Shown here: piece by piece, positions 34,995-44,335 of the stretch | Layout: every line of letters begins with the position of its first letter | Numbering within the stretch: position 1 is the first letter of the stretch | Assembly: GCA_028751875.1 (NCBI GenBank) | Contig: CM054135.1 | Span: 10,046,535-10,110,534, forward strand | Source: Rapana venosa | Taxonomy: Eukaryota > Mollusca > Gastropoda > Neogastropoda > Muricidae | Direction of reading: 5' to 3' | Length of the DNA stretch: 64,000 bases | Position numbers and translations under genes: made by a program | Notes under the pieces: model-generated | The model's input: the letters and a program-made list of their open reading frames with translations, nothing else | What the model was told of the DNA's origin: nothing | Databases searched by the model: none

Positions 34995-35149
34995 ACATGA
35001 TATGGATATTTCTACATATGCGATTTGAATTTTGATGGTGTGTTCCATGAATTTTGACAGTGACGTGAATAGTTTTTGTGTGTGACTGACATGAATCATG
35101 ACTGTGCGTGATTTCATACGCATTATTTTAACTCTGTAGTGTTTAATAT

Positions 35150-35983
35150 GAATGGTTGTGGTTGTGTGGTGTGTGATCAGCAATATTGTAACAGTACAGC
35201 GTGTAACATGACTGGTTGACGTTGTGTGGTGTGTGATCAGCAATATTGTAACAGTTCAGCGTGTCACATGACTGGTTGACGTTGTGTGGTGTTCAGCAAT
35301 ATGGTAACAGTACAGCGTGTCACATGACTGGTTGACGTTGTGTGGTGTGTGATCAGCAATATTGTAACAGTACAGCGTGTCATATGACTGGTTGACGTTG
35401 TGTGGTGTGTGATGAACAGTATTGTAACAGTACAGTGTGTCACATGACTGGTTGACGTTGTGTGGTGTGTGATGAACAATATGGTAACAGTACAGCGTGT
35501 CATATGACTGGTTGACGTTGTGTGATCAGCAATATTGTAACAGTTCAGCGTGTCACATGACTGGTTGACGTTGTGTGGTGTGTGATCAGCAATATTGTAA
35601 CAGTACAGCGTGTCATATGACTGGTTGACGTTGTGTGGTGTGTGATGAACAATATTGTAACAGTACAGCGTGTCACATGACTGGTTGACGTTGTGTGGTG
35701 TGTGATGAGCAATATGGTAACAGTACAGCGTGTAACATGACTGGTTGACGTTGTGTGGTGTGTGATGAGCAATATGGTAACAGTACAGCGTGTCACATGA
35801 CTGGTTGACGTTGTGTGATGAACAATATGGTAACAGTACAGCGTGTAACATGACTGGTTGACGTTGTGTGATGAACAATATGGTAACAGTACAGCGTGTA
35901 ACATGACTGGTTGACGTTGTGTGATGAACAATATGGTAACAGTACAGCGTGTCACATGATGGTTGACGTTGTGTGGTGTTCAG
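35150..35983. repeat. 60-bp minisatellite ending in a functional 3' splice site
   Basis: About 14 units share gttgacgttgtgtggtgtgt, gatcagcaatattgtaacag and tacagcgtgtcacatgactg. Shorter units lack gtggtgtg. The last unit ends gttgtgtggtgttcag, whose AG (35982-35983) is the acceptor of the next exon. The unit at about 35278-35296 has the identical gttgtgtggtgttcag followed by caatatgg. The array therefore includes duplicated copies of the intron's own 3' end. Confidence 0.93.
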
Positions 35984-36080
35984 CGGACCCGGCACCAACC
36001 AACTGGGAGGACATCACGGACAACAAGCCCATCACCTTGGTCAACGACTGTGTCTCCTTCACCACCTCCGTCTCCGCCAG
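35984..36080 (+). CDS. ANK: Ankyrin exon: ZU5-C, middle
   Basis: The acceptor is tggtgttcag (35974-35983) and the donor is GTGTGT (36081). The 97 nt run from phase 1 to phase 2. The exon encodes [18 protein letters not shown] then [14 protein letters not shown] (the last Arg is completed by the next exon). WEDIT and CVSFTT.VSAR are near-invariant ankyrin motifs of ZU5-C. The polypyrimidine tract is poor because the 3' end of the intron is the minisatellite unit, so recognition may be weak or rely on exon enhancers. Confidence 0.96.
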
Positions 36081-36136
36081 GTGTGTCCACCGCACTGTGC
36101 TGTCTGGCAGTACACACACACACACACACGCACAGA

Positions 36137-36413
36137 GCGATCCAACATTAACATCGGTGCAGACTCCACTCTCTCCACAGTCCTTCGGATGAGACTATAA
36201 ACCGAGGTCCCGTGTGTGAACACACGCACAACATCTTGCGCACACGTTAAATCCTGTTCCGCTTTTCAAAAGAGTAGGCCATTGTGTGCCGGTGGGAACA
36301 GATGACAATTTACAAAACCGCATACACATGGGGACCGGATGTAAAAAAAACAACATAAGTGTTTATTCCATTATCCTCAATATAAAAGAATGAAATAAAA
36401 AATAAATAAAGAT
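36137..36413 (+). mobile_element. tRNA-derived SINE (family B), lacking the head
   Basis: It starts near 'gatccaacattaacatcggt', continues through 'ggatgagactataaaccgag' and 'gcgcacacgttaaatcctgt', and ends 'tatt' then 'ccattatcctcaatataaaa' with an A-rich tail. It is the same family as 46645-46999. The tRNA-like promoter region is missing. Confidence 0.85.
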
Positions 36414-36617
36414 AAAACACACACACACAGGAGCAGGCAGGCAGGTAGGCATGTACATAGGCAGGCATGTATGTAGGCACGCGCGCAGGCATGTATGTAG
36501 GCACATGCATGCACACACACAGACACACACTCTCTCTCTTTCTCACATGCATTCACACACACATACATACACACATGTGCACACAAATCTGCACACCGGA
36601 TCCCACAAATAGACATA

Positions 36618-36712
36618 CATTCTTGTCAGGCGCTTAACGGCAGTGCAACACATTTTCGCTCATATGACAGACAACAACATTTGCCGTCTGAGCATTCGAC
36701 AAAAAAGAAGAA
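36618..36712 (+). repeat. Dispersed repeat 'R2', 5'-truncated
   Basis: 'tgtcaggcgcttaacggcag', 'cagacaacaacatttgccgt' and 'ctgagcattcgacaaaaaag' match the copies at 28990 and 57068. Confidence 0.75.
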
Positions 36713-36958
36713 AGTCACACAGAAATATAGACTATTTGTAAAGCTAACTGAAGAAAGACAATTCTAAGCCTGTTTGAAATGACAGAACAGAGAAAATCGT
36801 ATTTGAAGTTGGAATAGGTTTCAGAGGATATTTTTTGTTTTTGTAAAACCAGTTCATCATGTGTGGCTGAGGTGCTCTCATCTCATGGATAGAGCCCAGT
36901 TAAGATGAGTTCATGCCTCCGTGTTGTGAATGGCTGAAGCTGATGCTGTGTGGGGCAG

Positions 36959-37187
36959 GTTTTGGCTGATCGACTGTCAGAACATCTCGGAGGTGACGCG
37001 GATGGCCAGCGCCCTCTACCACGAAGCCATCAGCGTGCCCTACATGGCCAAGTTTGTGGTGTTCGGCAAACGCACGTCCACAGAGGAGGGCCGCCTGCGC
37101 ATGTTCTGCATGACGGACGACAAGGTGGACAAGACGCTGGAGAAGCAGGAGAAGTTTGTGGAGATTGCCCGCAGTCGAGACATCGAG
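36959..37187 (+). CDS. ANK: Ankyrin exon: end of ZU5-C and start of UPA
   Basis: The acceptor is gtggggcag (36950-36958) and the donor is GTTGGT (37188). The 229 nt run from phase 2 to phase 0. The exon encodes [19 protein letters not shown], then [38 protein letters not shown] and ends ARSRDIE. FWL.DC closes ZU5-C, and [10 protein letters not shown] begins the UPA domain that completes the ZU5-ZU5-UPA supramodule. [11 protein letters not shown] is diagnostic of ankyrin. The donor has T at +3 (gttggt) and is weaker than usual. Confidence 0.97.
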
Positions 37188-38131
37188 GTTGGTGCTTTGG
37201 TCATGTCGTAATGTTTTCTATTGGCTTTGTCTTTCCTGGTGTCGATCTTGTAAAGCATATTTTGTGTATTGTCTGTTCTGTTTTGTCTGTGTTAACATGG
37301 TAGGGTTGAGTTCTGTGTTGAAGAAACATTCCTATGACTTGCACATTGAGGTTAAATTCTGTATTGAATAAACATTTCTTTGACTTGAACATTTTCATTC
37401 ATTGCCTCTCAGAGCTCACAGCAGATGGCGGGGTTTTATGATGAAACAGAGGGTTTGGTCTTTTGACAGAGATTCCTGTGTGTGTTTGTTCCTCATATAT
37501 TAGGGGTGGGCTAGTTTAGACGCTACACCATTGTTGTGTTCTGATGGCAAGTCCTTTTGAAAGTGTTTTGACTGCTCGTAACGACAGTAGGGTTGATTTT
37601 ATACCCTGTTTTAATTTAATCTGTAAATAGTTACACAGTTTAAATCTGAAATTTAAAGTTTTACAAGGTGATGGCCCCGATATGGCCTCTGTAGTCGGCC
37701 AGGCTACAAACAAGATTGGATTGGACTGGATTGGATTCACTGCTCACTTTGATACACCAGTACCCCCACCCCCCACCCCCACCCCCAAGAAGTAAAAAAA
37801 ACAACAACAAGCAACACTAAGGTAAAGGTGTCCCATAACCTATGTGGTCGTAGGGGAGCGAGGCATCAGAGACCTCAACTTCTCCAGGGGCCAGCATATT
37901 GAGGGCGGCGCCCATCTCCTCTCCCTTGCTGCTTTACCTTCCCTGACCCTAAAGAGGGCAGGTACCCATTTACAACTGGGGGAACTGCACTGAAGCCAAG
38001 GCATGCAAAACAGTCACCCATCCAACTAATAACCACGCTCGATGCTGCTTAAAACCTTAACTGGGGGGAAAGCGACGACGCTACTTTTAAAAACTGATTG
38101 TGGCGGCGGTGGTGGTGGTCGTCGTCCTCAG
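37188..38131 (+). other. Intron with inverted SINE
   Basis: T-rich unique sequence runs to about 37660. A short 'ggattggactggattggatt' direct repeat lies at 37715-37736, and a C/A-rich stretch at 37750-37810. An inverted 5S/tRNA SINE (37821-38052) ends 80 bp before the next exon. The acceptor is gtcgtcctcag. Confidence 0.85.
37821..38052 (-). mobile_element. 5S/tRNA chimeric SINE, 5'-truncated, inverted
   Basis: Reading the - strand, the element starts in the 5S-like part (ttaagcagcatcgagcgtgg, then agttggatgggtgac), passes through gggtacctgccctctttagg and ends near ggttatgggacacctttacc. It is the same family as 63383-63680. Its 5' end, missing the tRNA-like head, sits 80 bp from the UPA exon. 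Confidence 0.88.
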
Positions 38132-38383
38132 GTTCTGGAGGGGCGGCCTCAGTACGTGGAGATGGCGGGCAACCTGATCCCCATGACCAAGTCCGGGGAC
38201 CAGCTGCACGTCCACTTCAAGGCCTTCCGGGAGAACCGCCTGCCCAGCACGGTCAAGGTCAGGGACCCCGACCAGGACGCTGCCGCCCGCGTGGCCTTCA
38301 TGAAGGAGCCCAAGCTGGCGCGTGGGGAGGCTCCGCAGACCCCCGTCTGCAACCTCAACATCCGCCTGCCCGACACCATCTCT
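38132..38383 (+). CDS. ANK: Ankyrin exon: UPA domain
   Basis: The acceptor is cgtcctcag (38123-38131) and the donor is GTGAGT (38384). The 252 nt are exactly 84 codons, phase 0 at both ends. The exon encodes VLEGRPQYVEMAGNLIPMTK, then HVHFKAFRENRLPSTVKVRD, FMKEPKLARGEAPQTPVCNL and ends NIRLPDTIS. It carries VLEG.P.YV...GNL.P.., FKENRLP-like and R(V/L).F.KEP signatures of ankyrin UPA. The exon finishes the spectrin-binding supramodule. It is phase 0/0, but skipping would destroy the domain. Confidence 0.97.
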
Positions 38384-38582
38384 GTGAGTGTGTGTCTGGT
38401 GTTGGGTGTGTGTTGTGAGTGTGTGTTGTGTGGGTGTGTTGTGAGTGTGTTTGTGTGTGGTGTTGTGTTGTGTGTTGTGAGTATGTGTTGTGTTGTGTGG
38501 GTGTGTTTGGGTGTTTGTGTGTGTTTGTGTGTGTTGTGAGTGTGTGTGTGTTGTGAGTGTGGTGTGTGGTGTGAGTGTGTGT

Positions 38583-39655
38583 GTGTGTGTGTGTTTCTGT
38601 CTGGTGTGACGGAATGGTTTGTGTGTGTGTGTTTCTGTCTGGTGTGACGGAATGGTTGTGTGTGTGTGTGTGTTTCTGTCTGGTGTGACAGAATGGTTTG
38701 TGTGTGTGTGTTTCTGTCTGGTGTGACAGAATGGTTTGTGTGTGTGTGTTTCTGTCTGGTGTGACGGAATGGTTGTGTGTGTGTGTTTCTGTCTGGTGTG
38801 ACGGAATGGTTGTGTGTTGTGTGTGTGTGTGTTTCTGTCTGGTGTGATGGAATGATTGTGTGTGTTTCTGTCTGGTGTGACAGAATGGTTTGTGTGTGTG
38901 TGTTTCTGTCTGGTGTGACGGAATGGTTGTGTGTGTGTGTTTCTGTCTGGTGTGACGGAATGGTTGTGTGTGTGTGTGTTTCTTCTGTCTGGTGTGATGG
39001 AATGATTGTGTGTTGTGTGTGTGTGTGTTTCTGTCTGGTGTGACGGAATGATTGTGTGTTGTGTGTGTGTGTGTGTTTCTGTCTGGTGTGATGGAATGGT
39101 TGTGTGTGTTGTGTTGTGTGTGTATGTGTTTCTGTCTGGTGTGACGGAATGGTTGTGTGTGTTGTGTTGTGTGTGTATGTGTTTCTGTCTGGTGTGACGG
39201 AATGGTTGTGTGTGTTGTGTTGTGTGTGTATGTGTTTCTGTCTGGTGTGACGGAATGGTTGTGTGTGTTGTGTTGTGTGTGTATGTGTTTCTGTCTGGTG
39301 TGACGGAATGGTTGTGTGTGTTGTGTTGTGTGTGTATGTGTTTCTGTCTGGTGTGATGGAATGGTTGTGTGTGTGTTTCTGTCTGGTGTGACGGAATGGT
39401 TGTGTGTGTGTGTGTTTCTGTCTGGTGTGACAGAATGGTTTGTGTTTTGTGTGTGTGTTTCTGTCTGGTGTGACGGAATGGTTGTATGTGTGTGTTTCTG
39501 TCTGGTGTGACAGAATGGTTGTGTGTTGTGTTTTGTGTGTGTGTGTGTTTCTGTCTGGTGTGGCGGAATGGTTGTGTGTATTGTGTTGTGTGTGTGTTGA
39601 ATGTGTGTGTGTGTTTCTGTCTGGTGTGGCGGAATGGTTGTGTGTTGTGTGTGTG
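38583..39655. repeat. 35-50-bp minisatellite (tttctgtctggtgtgacgga)
   Basis: About 26 units have a constant core, tttctgtctggtgtgacgga followed by atggttgtgtg, joined by GT spacers of variable length, including one group with identical 'tgttgtgttgtgtgtgtatg' spacers (about 39100-39345). Core variants (acaga, atgga, gcgga) can be used to trace duplication history. Long His/Thr frames on the - strand are artefacts. Confidence 0.95.
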
Positions 39656-39989
39656 TGTGCACGGTTTGTTTTCCGGTGTGCGTTGCTGCAATTTTAGGGA
39701 GGGAGGGAGAGAAAGGGAGGGAAAGGAGAGAGAGAGGAGAGGGGTGGAAACACTATAGTTGTACTTTTATGTGCTAATAAATATTGATGAAATGGTTTGT
39801 GAGTGTGTATCTAAAATGACAGGTGAACAGGATTGGTGATTTTAATGTGTAGAACTTTTTACTTCAGTACAGTGGTATGGTGTAGAAATGAGATATAATT
39901 TACACAAAACTGGATCTTTTTAAATGATTTAAAAAATGGGTTTTTTAAAATTCATTTTCAAGACATGAATTTTGGTTGAGTTAACAAAG

Positions 39990-40570
39990 GTGTTAATTCT
40001 TCTGCCTCTTTTAAGAAATGTATGTTGACTCTGAGATAAAGGCATTTCTCCTTTAATAAAAATATAATCAAACAAATAAAACAGATGCTGGCATAGAGTT
40101 AAAGGTATTTCTCTTTTTTTTTAAAGGTATGTATATTGGGGTTTAGTTACAGGTATTTCTCCTTTTTCTTTTTAAAGACATGTATGTATTTTTCCTTTTT
40201 ATTTATTTATTTATTTTTTAAAGACATGAATGTTGAGGTAGAGTGAAAGACATTTCTCTGTTTTTTTAGAGATATGTGTGTTGAGATTCAGTTATCAGTA
40301 TTTCTCCATCTTTCTTTTCAAGACATGAATGTTGAGGTAGAGTTAAAGACATTTCTCTATTTTTTTAGAGATATGTGTGTTGAGATTCAGTTATCAGTAT
40401 TTCTCCATCTTTCTTTTCAAGACATGAATGTTGAGGTAGAGTTAAAGACATTTCTCTATTTTTTTAAAGATATGTGTGTTGAGATTCAGTTATCAGTATT
40501 TCTCCATCTTTCTTTTCAAGACATGAATGTGGAGGTAGAGTTAAAGACATTTCTCCTTTCTTTTGAAAAT
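39990..40570. repeat. 99-bp tandem repeat before a splice acceptor
   Basis: Three near-identical 99-bp units lie at about 40230-40530, with older degenerate ones upstream to 39990. They share gacatgaatgttgaggtaga, gttaaagacatttctc and gagattcagttatcagtatt. Because 99 is a multiple of 3, the open frame across it repeats a 33-residue peptide, but there is no evidence that it is translated. Confidence 0.9.
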
Positions 40571-40621
40571 CTGAGTGTTGGGGTTGAGTTAATGGCGTTT
40601 CCCTGTGTTTTCCTTCCACAG

Positions 40622-40700
40622 TCGAGTTCCTCAGACGTCAGTTCAGACACAGCAGTGGAGATACAGAAGCGACACTCCTTGCTGCGGGAACAGGGCATAG
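40622..40700 (+). CDS. ANK: Ankyrin exon: short linker between UPA and death domain
   Basis: The acceptor is a strong ttttccttccacag (40608-40621) and the donor is GTAAGA (40701). The 79 nt run from phase 0 to phase 1. The exon encodes SSSSDVSSDTAVEIQKRHSL then LREQGI. It is Ser/Asp-rich and probably flexible and phosphorylatable. Vertebrate ankyrin-B and -G carry a giant exon of thousands of codons in this region; here only 26 codons were found and no long frame with coding composition flanks them. The QKRHSLLREQG part resembles the conserved run-up to the ankyrin death domain. Confidence 0.88.
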
Positions 40701-41148
40701 GTAAGATCTTGTATCATTTCCATGCAGTCACCTTTAGAAGAAACAGGAGTATGAGCAAGTAACATGGATTACAAGCATACAGTTGCAGATGCTGAATGTG
40801 TACAAAGAGGCATACATGCATGAGAGTGCTTGTGCACCTGTATGTACACATGCACATGTACACGAGTGCACACACACACATACATGTCTTGTATAACATG
40901 AAAGAAAACTGTTAAATGGAAGAATCTTTGCGTGCGCATGTACATGCACACGCACGCACACACACACACACACGCACACACGCACGCACGCCCGCCCGCC
41001 CGCCCGCCCGCGGTCTTAGATATTGTAACATGAAAGAATACATTGAAAGGAAAAATCTGCATGCGCACGCACACTCAACGTTTAAAATCATGTAACATGA
41101 AAAAATGTTAAGTTGAAGAATGCTCTCTCTCTCACTCATACTTTCACA

Positions 41149-41182
<34 letters not shown>

Positions 41183-41295
41183 TATCACACATTAGTGTAC
41201 ATCACTTTTAGTCAAAATAGATAATAATTATAATTGATGTTTTTGTTGTGTCAAATAAGTCTACATGACTTAAATGGCAATAAAATATTGTGAAT

Positions 41296-41359
<64 letters not shown>

Positions 41360-41535
41360 ACACTAACCACTCCCCACCACACCACCCACCCACCCACACC
41401 TCTACACACACACACACAAAAAAAACACCAACTGCACCTCACACTTTTTGACACAAGAATACATACCCCCATCAATCCCAGCCCGGCACCCTAACCTAAC
41501 CTTGACCCTTGCTGCCCTTGCTGCTGCTGCCGCAG
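40701..41535 (+). other. Intron
   Basis: This holds CA-type repeats (40865-41010), with cgcccgcccg at 40986-41010, a second CA cluster (41145-41185), a (CA)n run (41299-41358) and a ctgctgctgccgcag acceptor at 41521-41535. A degenerate duplication of about 100 bp (aacatgaaagaa...gaagaatc/aaaaatc) recurs near 40897, 41030 and 41095. Confidence 0.85.
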
Positions 41536-41739
41536 TGCTGGAGGACCGGGTGACGCAGAGCTCGATGAACTTGTCGGACGTGGCGGACAATGTGCAGGGC
41601 GACTGGGTCATGCTGGCCCAGCAGCTGGGCGTCACCATGTCCGACATCAACCGCATCAAGACAGACTACTCCACGCTGGCCGACCAGGCCCTCGCCATGC
41701 TGCAGCTCTGGGTGGACAAGAACAGGGAGAAGGCCACAG
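41536..41739 (+). CDS. ANK: Ankyrin exon: death domain, first part
   Basis: The acceptor is gctgccgcag (41526-41535) and the donor is GTCTGT (41740). The 204 nt are phase 1 at both ends. The exon encodes VLEDRVTQSSMNLSDVADNV, then QGDWVMLAQQLGVTMSDINR and ends LQLWVDKNREKAT. The pattern DVAD...DW..LA..LG....DIN.I, with LQ.W..K....AT, is the ankyrin death-domain core (helices 1-5). In ankyrins this domain's role is poorly defined; it can bind other death domains such as that of Fas. The Trp of 'DW' and the Leu/Ile core are present. Confidence 0.96.
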
Positions 41740-42806
41740 GTCTGTTTTCTGACGAAGGGGTTTGTGTGTGTGTGTGTGTGTGGGGGGGGGGGGGGGCGGG
41801 GGTGACGGGGGGGGGGGGGGACTGTGGAGATGGAAGAGATCGGGGGGAGGGAGTGATTCTGTTTTGGGTTTTATATGTGTGTGTTTCTGTGGTTTGTGGT
41901 AATTTTTGGACTGTAGAAGTAGTCTTCAGTTTTTTCCGTTGTTTTCTATTTAAAATGATACCAGGTGGTCTAAAACTAGGAAAGTTTGTGTGTGTGTGTG
42001 TGTGTGTTACTTTGGTGAGATTAACAGAATGCTCTAAGTTCATTTCTTGCTAATGGGAAAAAAACCAACTAACCCCAAACTGCGAAATTGTGTGATTGCT
42101 TGTGATAATTATAAAGAAAGCCTTTACCAGGAGTCATTCTTAAAATGGTTCTGTGTTTGTGATTTAACCACTTCAGTAAACCTTCACAGATGTTGTTTGA
42201 TCTTTATTGCCACAGAGTGTGTGTATGCTTAGCCTCTCAGAGTGATTCAAGACCGTGTATATAATAATCCGTTCTAATGTCCGACTTCAAATATATATCA
42301 TACCTCAAAGAAAAAGCAAACAGTCAACAAATATGTGCGTAAAATTATGTACTTTTAAAGAAAAGACTTTTTCTGCCACTTCCCATGAAGGTATGTAAAG
42401 TTGTTGGTTTTTTTTAAAAAGTTTGTTAGAGATTTTTTTTTTTTAAAGTGTGAATGAAAGTTGTTGTTTTAAAAAAAGTATGTTAGAGATTTTTTTTTTA
42501 AATGTGAATGATTATACAGCAGAGCTTTCAAGGCATGTTGTGAAAACGTGTGAAATTTCTGGAGCAACAAATTGCGGTACTTTTCTATAAAACTTCTACA
42601 CTAACACTGAACCCATTTCATAATTTGTATGACATGGATTGCTGTAAACAAACAAGCCTTTGACTAGACTGAGCCGTGCTTTAAGTGACTTGGTGGTGGT
42701 GGTGGTGATGATGGTGGTGATGATGATGGTGATGATGATGGTGGTGGTGGTGGTGATGATGGTGGTGGTGATGGTGGTGGTGATGATGGTGGTGGTGCCT
42801 GTCCAG
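41740..42806 (+). other. Intron
   Basis: It begins with a GT then poly-G block (41761-41830), followed by AT-rich unique sequence. A duplicated piece ('gttagagatttttttt' at about 42424 and 42480) and a GGT/GAT triplet run (42694-42797) precede the acceptor tgcctgtccag. The triplet run displaces the usual pyrimidine tract, leaving gcctgtccag only. Confidence 0.85.
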
Positions 42807-42935
42807 GCAACGCCTTGGAGTCAGCGCTGCAGAAGATCAACAGAGAGGACGTGGTGAAGAAGTGCATGTACAACACCGTGGTGGTCAACGACGAGGTGGA
42901 GGCAGCAGCTGCACGCGTGGCCATGGACCAGTCAG
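42807..42935 (+). CDS. ANK: Ankyrin exon: end of the death domain
   Basis: The acceptor is cctgtccag (42798-42806) and the donor is GTCAGC (42936). The 129 nt are phase 1 at both ends. The exon encodes NALESALQKINREDVVKKCM, then YNTVVVNDEVEAAAARVAMD and ends QS. NAL..AL.KINR.D+V is the last helix of ankyrin death domains. The following EVEAAAARVAMDQS is a charged, probably helical lead into the C-terminal regulatory region. It is framed by simple repeats on both sides (GGT/GAT before, CCTT after). Confidence 0.95.
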
Positions 42936-42952
42936 GTCAGCGCCTTCCTCCT

Positions 42953-43186
42953 TCCTTCCTTCCTTCCTTCCTTCCTTCTTCCCTTCCTTCCTTCCTTCCT
43001 CCCTTCCTTCCGTCCTTCCCTCCTTCCTTCCTTCCTTCCTTTTCTTCTTCCCTTCCGTCCTTCCTTTTCTTCCTTCCTTCCTTCCTCCCGTCCGTCCTTC
43101 CTCCCGTCCTTCCTTCCCTCCTTCCTCCCTTCCTTCCTTCCTTCCTTCCTCACTTCCTTCCTTCCTTCCTTTCTTCCTTCCTTCCT
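42953..43186. repeat. (CCTT)n polypyrimidine repeat
   Basis: About 235 bp of cttccttccttc with cccg and gtccg variants begin 17 bp after the death-domain exon. Confidence 0.96.
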
Positions 43187-43195
43187 GCAGTCTTC

Positions 43196-44335
43196 TCTCA
43201 CAGCTGTCTTAGCCATTCCTAAGAGCTGTCTTAGCCAGTTCCCTCATAGCTGTCTTAGCCAGTTCCCTCACAGCTGTCTTAGCCAGTTCCCTCATAGCTG
43301 TCTTAGCCAGTTCCCTCACAGCTGTCTTAGCCAGTTCCCTCACAGCTGTCTTAGCCAGTTCCCTCATAGCTGTCTTAGCCAGTTCCCCCACAGCTGTCTT
43401 AGCCAGTTCCCTCACAGCTGTCTTAGCCAGTTCCCGCACAGCTGTCTTAGCCAGTTCCCGCACAGCTGTCTTAGCCAGTTCCAGCACAGCTGTCTTAGCC
43501 AGTTCCCCAAGAGCTGTCTTAGCCAGTTCCTCAAGAGCTGTCTCAGCCAGTTCCCTCACAGCTGTCTTAGCCAGTTCCCTCAGCTGTCTTAGCCATTCCC
43601 AAGAGCTGTCTCAACCAGTTCCCTCACAGCTGTCAGCCAGTTCCCTCACAGCTGTCTTAGCCAGTTCCCTCACAGCTGTCTTAGCCAGTTCCCTCACAGC
43701 TGTCTTAGCCAGTTTTCCTGACAGCTGTCTTAGTCAGTTCCCCAAGAGCTGTCTTAGCCAGTTCCCTCACAGCTGTCTCAGCCAGTTTCCTCACAGCTGT
43801 CTTAGCCAGTTCCCTCACAGCTGTCTCAGCCAGTTTCCTCACAGCTGTCGTAGCCAGTTCCCTCACAGCTGTCTTAGCTGTTCCCTCACAGCTGTCTTAG
43901 CTGTTCCCTCACAGCTGTCTTAACCAGTTCCCCAAGAGCTGTCTTAACCAGTTTCCTCACAGCTGTCTTAGCCAGTTCCCTCACAGCTGTCTTAGCCAGT
44001 TCCCTCACAGCTGTCTCAGCCAGTTCCCTCACAGCTGTCTCAGCCAGTTCCCTCACAGCTGTCTTAGCCAGTTCCCTCACAGCTGTCTTAGCCAGTTCCA
44101 TCACAGCTGTCTTAGCTGTTCCCTCACAGCTGTCTTAGCCAGTTCCCTCACAGCTGTCTCAGCCAGTTCCCTCACAGCTGTCTTAGCCAGTTCCATCACA
44201 GCTGTCTTACCCATTCCCAAGAGCTGTCTTAGCCAGTTCCCTCACAGCTGTCTTAGTCAGTTCCCTCACAGCTGTCTTAGCCAGTTCCCTCACAGCTGTC
44301 TTAGCCAGTTCCCTCACAGCTGTCTTAGCCAGTTC
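43196..44335. repeat. 24-bp minisatellite (ctcacagctgtcttagccag + ttcc)
   Basis: About 47 copies with point variants (cacag/catag/caagag; cttagcc/ctcagcc; ttccct/ttcccg) and a few 3-8-bp deletions. The unit is a multiple of 3, so the - strand carries stretches of an uninterrupted ELAKTAVR octapeptide repeat (for example 43559-43209 and 44104-43886). Frame breaks at indels show no coding constraint. Confidence 0.97.

Larger units (their letters stand above)
29492..35983 (+). other. Intron (6.5 kb)
   Basis: T-rich unique sequence (29500-30220) is followed by a 46-bp minisatellite split by a SINE (30228-31050), then long AT-rich unique sequence (31180-34900) with a (GT)n run (31735-31787), GTT-rich sequence (33240-33450) and a poly-G run (33728-33741). 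A (GT)n run occupies 34941-34994. The 60-bp minisatellite reaches the 3' splice site (35150-35983). Confidence 0.85.
36081..36958 (+). other. Intron
   Basis: This 0.88-kb intron contains a SINE family-B copy (36137-36413), CA/gcatgt repeats (36415-36600), an R2 copy (36618-36712), unique sequence and the acceptor gtgtggggcag. The pyrimidine tract is weak. Confidence 0.85.
38384..40621 (+). other. Intron with two tandem arrays
   Basis: A GT-rich start at the donor is followed by the 'tttctgtctggtgtgacgga' minisatellite (38583-39655), a purine stretch (39698-39740), AT-rich sequence and the 99-bp array (about 39990-40570), which ends some 50 bp before the acceptor ttccttccacag. No giant exon is present here. 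Confidence 0.88.

Noticed and set aside
35150..35970. CRISPR-like array
   Set aside because: Units are directly tandem with no unique spacers, and the surroundings are eukaryotic intron; it is a minisatellite.
38087..39691. 534-codon His/Thr-rich antisense frame
   Set aside because: It is the reverse of the GT-rich minisatellite plus the antisense of the UPA exon; no independent coding evidence.
40274..40762. 162-codon frame with a repeated 33-residue peptide, ending in the linker exon
   Set aside because: It is the 99-bp intronic repeat read through the acceptor. The true exon begins at 40622 after a strong 3' splice site.
43209..43559. Antisense ELAKTAVR-repeat protein
   Set aside because: The frame exists because the unit is 24 bp. 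Indels elsewhere in the array break it and no start, promoter or splice context is seen.
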